Source of the DNA: Porticoccaceae bacterium | GTDB lineage: Bacteria; Pseudomonadota; Gammaproteobacteria; Pseudomonadales; Porticoccaceae | Length of the DNA: 64,000 nucleotides | Direction: 5' to 3' | NCBI GenBank assembly: GCA_021773435.1 | Contig: JAJFKC010000014.1 | Location: forward strand, 1-64,000 | Shown here: positions 59,187-64,000 of the stretch, piece by piece | Numbering within the stretch: the stretch's first letter is position 1 | Layout: each line of letters begins with the position of its first letter | The notes under the pieces: model-generated | What the model was told of the DNA's origin: nothing | Databases searched by the model: none | What the model saw: the letters and a program-made list of their open reading frames with translations, nothing else | Made by a program: the position numbers and the translations under genes

Positions 59187-60542
59187 TTAAGGCCAGATAC
59201 CTCGCTGAGCTGTCACCTGTGCCAGCCTCTCCACACCGATCGTTAACGCGGCGGTGCGTAGATCAGCAGGATACGGCGAGGCATTATCAGCGCCGTCATC
59301 ACCAAGCTCAGTATCGCGCTCTTCAGTTAAGCGCTGAAGGGACTGCCAGCGATCGACAACTGCATCAGTGCTTTTGCGCATGAGTTTATGCAACCTGGCA
59401 TTAATGTCGTCTAACTCCCACTGGTTATTATCCAGGTTTTGCAGCCACTCATAATAACTCACCGTCACGCCGCCCGCATTGGCTAGGATATCGGGTAATA
59501 CCCAGATATTTCGCTCCGCCAGTATTCGGTCAGCCGCTGGAGTGATCGGGCCATTGGCCGCTTCGACAATAAGTCGTGCTTTGATATTTTCTGCATTGTG
59601 AGCACATATTTGCTTGCTCAAAGCAGCGGGAATCAATATCTCACAGTCAAGCTCAAGCAGTGCGTCATTAGTAACGCTAAGGGTTTCGGGCAGGCCAACT
59701 AGCGTCCCGTGAATATTTTTATAGTCGGAGGCAGCCGCCAGATCAATGCCTTCCTCATTGACAATTCCGCCCTGGGAATCGCTGAGCGCAATAATCGTCG
59801 CTCCGGATTCGCAGAATAGCTTTGCGGCGACTGCGCCAACATTGCCAAAGCCCTGGATGGCAACCCGCGCACCTTTTATCTCACTCAAATCAGGCACCAA
59901 ACCTTTCGAGATAAAATGTTCGGTAACATCTCGACAACCCCGGGCAGTCGCTTCGCGGCGACCTTCCGAGCCACCAAGTAACACGGGCTTCCCCGTCACC
60001 ACTGCTCGGTTGTTATTGCCATGGTGCATAACATCGTAGGTATCGTAGACCCAGGACATGGTTTGTTCATCGGTATAAAGATCCGGCGAAGGAATATCGA
60101 TATAGGGGCCGATATTATCCCCCAGTTCGGAAATGAAGCGCCGGGTAATACGGCGTAATTCGCCCTGGGACAACACTTTAGGGTTACAAATAACTCCGCC
60201 TTTAGCGCCGCCAAAAGGCAACCCGATCAGTGCACATTTCCAGGTCATCAACGAGGCAAGTGCGCTAACTTCGTCCAGGTCTACCGCCGGATGAAAGCGG
60301 ATGCCGCCTTTACCCGGCCCTAAAGTCCTGCTGTGAACCACCCGATAACCATGGAATACATCGACTGAACCATCGTCCATTTCAATGGGAAACGTCACGC
60401 TTATCACGCGTTTTGGCTCCTGCAAGACTTTGGCTAAACCATTCTGATCAGAATCTATATAAGCCAGCGCCCTCTGCAAATTGATATTCGCTATATCACA
60501 GGCACCAATCACTTCCTTTGGAGCTAGTTCATGGTCTTCCAT
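59187..60542 (-). CDS. Glu/Leu/Phe/Val dehydrogenase family protein
   Basis: A 451-residue amino-acid dehydrogenase. The catalytic Lys pair appears in MTWKCALIGLPFGGAKGGV (K102 and K114), and the nucleotide fold GFGNVGAVAAKLFCESGATIIALSD has the GxGxxG-like pattern with an acidic end favouring NAD(H). Length and the N-terminal NLQRALAYID fit the GdhA-like branch that acts on glutamate. It reversibly deaminates glutamate to 2-oxoglutarate. AAGGTGATTT lies before ATG 60542. It is longer than leucine/phenylalanine dehydrogenases by ~90 residues. Confidence 0.92.
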   Translation of the reverse strand: MEDHELAPKEVIGACDIANINLQRALAYIDSDQNGLAKVLQEPKRVISVTFPIEMDDGSVDVFHGYRVVHSRTLGPGKGGIRFHPAVDLDEVSALASLMTWKCALIGLPFGGAKGGVICNPKVLSQGELRRITRRFISELGDNIGPYIDIPSPDLYTDEQTMSWVYDTYDVMHHGNNNRAVVTGKPVLLGGSEGRREATARGCRDVTEHFISKGLVPDLSEIKGARVAIQGFGNVGAVAAKLFCESGATIIALSDSQGGIVNEEGIDLAAASDYKNIHGTLVGLPETLSVTNDALLELDCEILIPAALSKQICAHNAENIKARLIVEAANGPITPAADRILAERNIWVLPDILANAGGVTVSYYEWLQNLDNNQWELDDINARLHKLMRKSTDAVVDRWQSLQRLTEERDTELGDDGADNASPYPADLRTAALTIGVERLAQVTAQRGIWP

Positions 60543-60593
60543 AAATCACCTTAAGTGCGTCAAGAATGGGATATACAAGATGCAATACAGCTT

Positions 60594-61136
60594 CTAGTTA
60601 CCAACATTAATCATTTCCAGGCGATCAAGATACAGGTGTGCCATCTCTTCGTTAAAACAGCAAAAAATCACATTTTTCACCGACCCTATATTCTGGACTT
60701 GGTCTGCCCCATTAAAACATGCCATCACCTCACTCACTGCTATATCGACGGCCAATGAATGAGGATAACCATACACCCCACAGCTAATCGCGGAAAATGC
60801 GATGGATTCAAAACCTTGCTGGGCAGCCAGGGCCATAGCCTTGCGATAACAGGCGCGCAAAGCCGCTGGTTCACCCCGATTACCACCCTGCCAAACTGGA
60901 CCTACGGCATGAATAATAGCCTCGGCAGCCAAATCGAAACCGCGCGTTAAGCGGACGTCTCCAGTCGGACAGCCGCCCAGTTTAGCGCAAGCTTCATGTA
61001 GTTTATCTGCCCCCGCCGCCGCATGTATTGCGCCATCAACCCCACCACCACCGGTGAGCCGAGTATTGCCCGCATTCACAATCGCGCTGACGTATAACTG
61101 AGTAATATCACCGACCAAAACCTCTATGGCGCTCAT
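60594..61136 (-). CDS. Macrodomain protein, O-acetyl-ADP-ribose deacetylase type
   Basis: A 180-residue macro domain. IEVLVGDITQLYVSAIVNAGNTRLTGGGGVDGAIHAAAG is the ADP-ribose pocket (~4-42), with the catalytic D in VDGAI; IHAVGPVWQGG and AISCGVYGYP are the second and third blocks. It hydrolyses O-acetyl-ADP-ribose or removes ADP-ribose from proteins. I choose ATG 61136, five bases after AGGAGG; the ATG at 61139 and GTG at 61142 are too close. Confidence 0.92.
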   Translation of the reverse strand: MSAIEVLVGDITQLYVSAIVNAGNTRLTGGGGVDGAIHAAAGADKLHEACAKLGGCPTGDVRLTRGFDLAAEAIIHAVGPVWQGGNRGEPAALRACYRKAMALAAQQGFESIAFSAISCGVYGYPHSLAVDIAVSEVMACFNGADQVQNIGSVKNVIFCCFNEEMAHLYLDRLEMINVGN

Positions 61137-61243
61137 CATCACCTCCTGGCTAATTTGGCGCGGCTATAGCGCCGTGCCAAGCGGACAGTCGACTATAAGG
61201 ACATTTACGCAACTCACCACCCTTACAATTAATACCCCTCAGT

Positions 61244-61260
61244 TGGTCAATAATTGACCA
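61244..61260. promoter_or_regulatory. 17-bp palindrome, candidate operator
   Basis: TGGTCAA (61244-61250) and TTGACCA (61254-61260) are perfect 7-bp arms around TAA. It lies in the 281-bp divergent gap between the macrodomain gene and the 61418 gene. The rest of that gap is AT-rich near 61300-61400 and shows no gene. Confidence 0.45.
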
Positions 61261-61417
61261 TACAGGATGAGAGCTAGTTCACAGGTTATAGGAAACTTCT
61301 AATTTAAAAATCAATTAATGCTTGTAAAATACTAATAATAATGAAATTATTGATTCTGTCGACAGTAAATAGCAACAATCAAAATAAAATTAACGATAGC
61401 AATGACAGGAAACTTAT

Positions 61418-61918
61418 ATGGCTCTTCACGCTGACGAGGTTCGCCACCTGGTCATACATGAGACATTAAAAGCCCTCGGTGACTGGAGTCTGGCCAGGGA
61501 AACCTTGTTACTCGGCACCGCTGCACAAGAATCTGGCCTCGGGCAATGCCTTAAAGAAGGTCGTCTGGCAGGTCTATATCACATTTCACCAGCAACACAT
61601 CGCGCGATATGGGACAAATACCTGATCAATGAGCCTGAGCTGGCCAGCAGAATCAGAGGTATGGCCAGTCAACGTGGTTTTCTCGAAGACCCCCATGGAG
61701 AACTGATCTCCAATCTAAAATACACCACCGCCATCGCCTGGCTAATCTACAAACGTACCGGTAAAGAATTACCGGAAAATAGCACCCTGGAAGATTTGGC
61801 TCGATACTGGCACCGCCATTTTCACGCCAAAGCCAGCGGCAATGTCGAAGACTTTGTCACTAGCTATCGAACGCTGGTTTTGTCGACCCCTGCGGCTACA
61901 CCTACACTCGTAGCGTAG
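61418..61918 (+). CDS. Small protein resembling phage lysozyme-like/structural proteins
   Basis: A 166-residue protein without signal peptide. LLLGTAAQESGLGQCLKEGR (~30-49), then GLYHISPATHRAIWDKYL (~52-69) and YTTAIAWLIYKRTG (~107-120), recall small lysozyme-like proteins of phages that read GTAAxES and PATHxDIWxNYL; the E in QES could be catalytic. AGGAAACTTAT precedes ATG 61418. No phage genes flank it, so it may be a domesticated gene. The comparison is from memory and not verified. Confidence 0.5.
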   Translation: MALHADEVRHLVIHETLKALGDWSLARETLLLGTAAQESGLGQCLKEGRLAGLYHISPATHRAIWDKYLINEPELASRIRGMASQRGFLEDPHGELISNLKYTTAIAWLIYKRTGKELPENSTLEDLARYWHRHFHAKASGNVEDFVTSYRTLVLSTPAATPTLVA

Positions 61919-62047
61919 ACAAGCGGGCATCTGCATTTCCAGGCTCAATACTTTATTTTTTAAGCTTTAAAGCCTCGCCACTGTCGACCCAGTATGCACT
62001 TTGCTGTCACAGCGTTTCCTTTAACAGCGAAGACCCTCTTAATACAG

Positions 62048-62425
62048 CTAGCTCTCTTCAACAGGCCACACTTCTGACAGAACTCGGAAAGCACTAGCCG
62101 CACATGGCCAGCCAGCATAGTGGGCAGCATGGACTATCATTGCCTCCAGGGTCTCTCGCTCTACACCGAGATTACGCGCACCGGGGAAGTGTATCCGCTG
62201 CTCCGCCTCGCGATTTAACGCCACCAGAATTGTGCAGGTGATTAGCGACCGCTGCTCCAGCGACAGTTCCTCCCCTTGCCATACATCGCCAAAAAGATGC
62301 TCCATAGTGTAGTTGGTGAACTTTTCCGGTACTGCCGCCCTGACTGCTGAAGCCGGTCCGTCCTGCCCCGCCACTAACTTTTTAAAAAACGCTATCCCCT
62401 TGTTTCTTTTTTCTTCATTAGACAT
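62048..62425 (-). CDS. Carboxymuconolactone decarboxylase (CMD) family protein
   Basis: A 125-residue all-alpha protein with the CMD pattern: LFGDVWQGEELSLEQRSLITCTILVALNRE (~40-70), HFPGARNLGVERETLEAMIVHAAHYAGWP (~78-106). This matches the PcaC branch, which decarboxylates gamma-carboxymuconolactone in protocatechuate breakdown, rather than the AhpD branch, since CxxC is absent. No other pca genes are nearby, so the substrate is open. GGGATTTTACT precedes ATG 62425. Confidence 0.88.
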   Translation of the reverse strand: MSNEEKRNKGIAFFKKLVAGQDGPASAVRAAVPEKFTNYTMEHLFGDVWQGEELSLEQRSLITCTILVALNREAEQRIHFPGARNLGVERETLEAMIVHAAHYAGWPCAASAFRVLSEVWPVEES

Positions 62426-62649
62426 AGTAAAATCCCAAGCTTTCAGTGAATTGTATTTGGATAAAATTTACCGCATAGAATAAATATTACGCCGAATCAA
62501 GTCTATAGCATAAAACCTATAAATGTCGTGGATTGGAGAATTTGATTTGTCAACTAAATCTCAAAATGTCGGCATTTCAAAAATCATCGGTGGATATAGT
62601 TATTATTGTTGAATAGCGTCTAACTGGTTACAAAACGAGCATTTAATAC

Positions 62650-64000
62650 TCAGCCATATTTTTGTTCGAATACGATGGTCTGTCGCTCCAGATCATCGCT
62701 TAATTTCAGCCAATTTGTTTCCAGCTCTTCGAGTTTAATTTTGCCTTCACCGTGTTTTCTGCTCAGTTCGCTAACCTGGTCTTGCTGGTCATCCTGATAA
62801 AGCCCAGGGTCGGTCAATTTCGAAGCGAGCTTGTCGAGCTGAATTTGTTGCTGGTGAATTTGCTCTTCGAGAACCTTCAGTCGTTTTCGGTGATTTCCAG
62901 TCTGTTGACGAAACGCTGCGGCCAGGCGCTTGCGCTGTTGACGCTCTTCCCGTCCGCCACCATCTTTAACTAATGGGATATCTTCTTCTTGCTCTGGTGA
63001 TGGTTGTTCGTCAAAGCCACCTAATTGCAGAAGTTGATAATCGTCCAGATCACCTTCAAAAGGCTCAACCCTGCGGTTCTGCACAATATAAAGATCATCG
63101 ACCACCGTTCTGAGCAGATGCCGATCATGTGATACCACCACCACCGCACCACTAAATTCCTGTAAGGCGATAACCAGGGCCTCTCGCATATCGACGTCGA
63201 GATGATTGGTGGGCTCATCGAGTAATAGCAAGTTCGGCTTTTGCCAGACCAATAATGCCAGTGCGAGACGGGTTTTTTCCCCACCAGACAGAGGCCCTAC
63301 AGGGGCTTTCGCGCGAACTCCAGCAAAGCCAAACCGACCCAGAAAATCCCGCAGCTGCTGTTCGGTCTCTTGCTTCGCCAAACGCTGTATATGCAGTAAC
63401 GGGCTAGCCTGCAAGTCAAGCGCTTCGAGCTGCTGCTGATCAAAATAACCGACACTGAGATGACGACCTTGCTCAATATGGCCAGTTATTGGGTCCAGGA
63501 CTCCAGCAAGCAATTTAATAAGTGTCGACTTGCCCGCACCATTGCGCCCCAATAGACCGATACGGGAACCCGGCAGCAAGTTCAAACCAATTTGGTCTAG
63601 AACAACGGTATCGCCATAACCAACTTTAACGCGGTCAAAACTAATGAGCGGTGAACTCAACGCCGTAGGTTCATAAAACTCAAAACTGTAACCGTTGCTG
63701 GCATAAATGGGTGCCACTGCCTGCAATTTTTCCAATGCCTTGATTCGACTCTGCGCCTGCCGCGCTTTTGAGGCTTTATATTTAAAACGATCGACAAACT
63801 TTTGCAGATGCTCGCGTTGCACTTGCTGCTTCTCATAAATGCTTTGTTGCTGCATGAGTTGCTCACCACGCTGCCTTTCAAAGCTGGTGTAATCACCCTG
63901 GTAGGAACCAATTTTGTTGTGCTCGATATGAGCGATGGCGCTGACCACATTATCGAGAAATTCTCGATCGTGGGAAATCACTAATAATGTTCCCTGATAA
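62650..64000 (-). CDS. ABC-F family ATPase, YheS-like (N-terminal part beyond window)
   Basis: The visible 450 residues are the end of the first ABC domain (LSGTLLVISHDREF at the edge) and the whole second domain: linker with FVDRFKYKASKARQAQSRIK, Walker A GRNGAGKSTLIKLLAG, signature LSGGEKTRLALALL, LLLDEPTNHLD, then a coiled-coil C-terminal tail (~340-443 of the visible frame). ABC-F proteins act on ribosomes; the tail length suits the YheS/Uup group. The gene starts beyond 64000, so the first Walker A is not seen. No stop before TAA 62650. Confidence 0.92.
   Translation of the reverse strand, partial: YQGTLLVISHDREFLDNVVSAIAHIEHNKIGSYQGDYTSFERQRGEQLMQQQSIYEKQQVQREHLQKFVDRFKYKASKARQAQSRIKALEKLQAVAPIYASNGYSFEFYEPTALSSPLISFDRVKVGYGDTVVLDQIGLNLLPGSRIGLLGRNGAGKSTLIKLLAGVLDPITGHIEQGRHLSVGYFDQQQLEALDLQASPLLHIQRLAKQETEQQLRDFLGRFGFAGVRAKAPVGPLSGGEKTRLALALLVWQKPNLLLLDEPTNHLDVDMREALVIALQEFSGAVVVVSHDRHLLRTVVDDLYIVQNRRVEPFEGDLDDYQLLQLGGFDEQPSPEQEEDIPLVKDGGGREERQQRKRLAAAFRQQTGNHRKRLKVLEEQIHQQQIQLDKLASKLTDPGLYQDDQQDQVSELSRKHGEGKIKLEELETNWLKLSDDLERQTIVFEQKYG

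Noticed and set aside
1-64000. tRNA, rRNA or riboswitch
   Set aside because: I read all gaps on both strands for cloverleaf-like or known leader patterns and found none; a covariance search would be needed to exclude weak cases.

Overview
The window looks like chromosomal DNA of a gammaproteobacterium, probably a marine, aerobic, lipid- or steroid-degrading member of the Pseudomonadales/Cellvibrionales side (BD1-7/Spongiibacteraceae-like). This is an inference from gene content: a CaiB-type CoA-transferase, many acyl-CoA dehydrogenases, a DUF1329/DUF1302 pair, arsenosugar genes, a full System I cytochrome c maturation operon, an FNR/Anr regulator next to a hemN-derived gene, and a PA3496-family small protein. 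No rRNA, tRNA, CRISPR array or intact insertion sequence was seen.

Layout. 1-12.8 kb: a catabolic island with CoA-transferase, epoxide hydrolase, GST, nitrobindin-like protein, SnoaL-like protein, two F420-type LLM oxidoreductases, a deazaflavin-type nitroreductase, a MoeB-rhodanese fusion, a glyoxalase II-like hydrolase, NudC, an enoyl-CoA hydratase and an acyl-CoA dehydrogenase. 12.9-22.3 kb: outer-membrane DUF1302 and exported DUF1329, a TetR regulator, and a divergent EmrAB-type efflux operon with a small Rieske protein between two paralogous EmrB pumps. 22.4-31.6 kb: a SnoaL-like gene, an amidohydrolase and six consecutive, same-strand, paralogous acyl-CoA dehydrogenases. 31.9-37.5 kb: a GcvR-like ACT protein, two paralogous membrane-anchored TolB-like/TPR proteins, a Cys-rich unknown and a VIT-family transporter. 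37.6-44.9 kb: ccmABCDEFGHI. 45.1-49.9 kb: a PA3496-family protein, three arsenosugar genes, exported MsrA and a tandem universal stress protein. 50.2-57.1 kb: a cluster-less HemN relative, FNR/Anr, OmpW, BolA and the sodium-pumping oxaloacetate decarboxylase oadGAB. 57.3-64 kb: argS, glutamate-family dehydrogenase, macrodomain protein, a phage-like small protein, a CMD-family protein and the C-terminal part of an ABC-F ATPase that runs off the right edge.

How the parts fit. The left half reads as uptake, activation and beta-oxidation of hydrophobic carboxylic acids (CoA-transferase, hydratase, dehydrogenases, DUF1302/1329), with efflux for toxic amphiphiles. The 50 kb region reads as a low-oxygen control node: FNR keeps all four cluster cysteines, and FNR-box-like sites lie upstream of ompW (good match) and the hemN-like gene (weaker).

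The most unusual points are: (i) the six-gene acyl-CoA dehydrogenase array, all members of which have proline where the usual C-terminal catalytic glutamate sits; (ii) a HemN-fold protein lacking the radical-SAM cysteines; (iii) more than twenty short degenerate tandem repeats, mostly 12-15 bp units, in nearly every intergenic space, several of which contain a stop codon inside the repeated unit, and two of which lie inside genes (ccmF and a TPR gene) in phase; (iv) three F420-type enzyme genes within 3 kb of a gammaproteobacterium.
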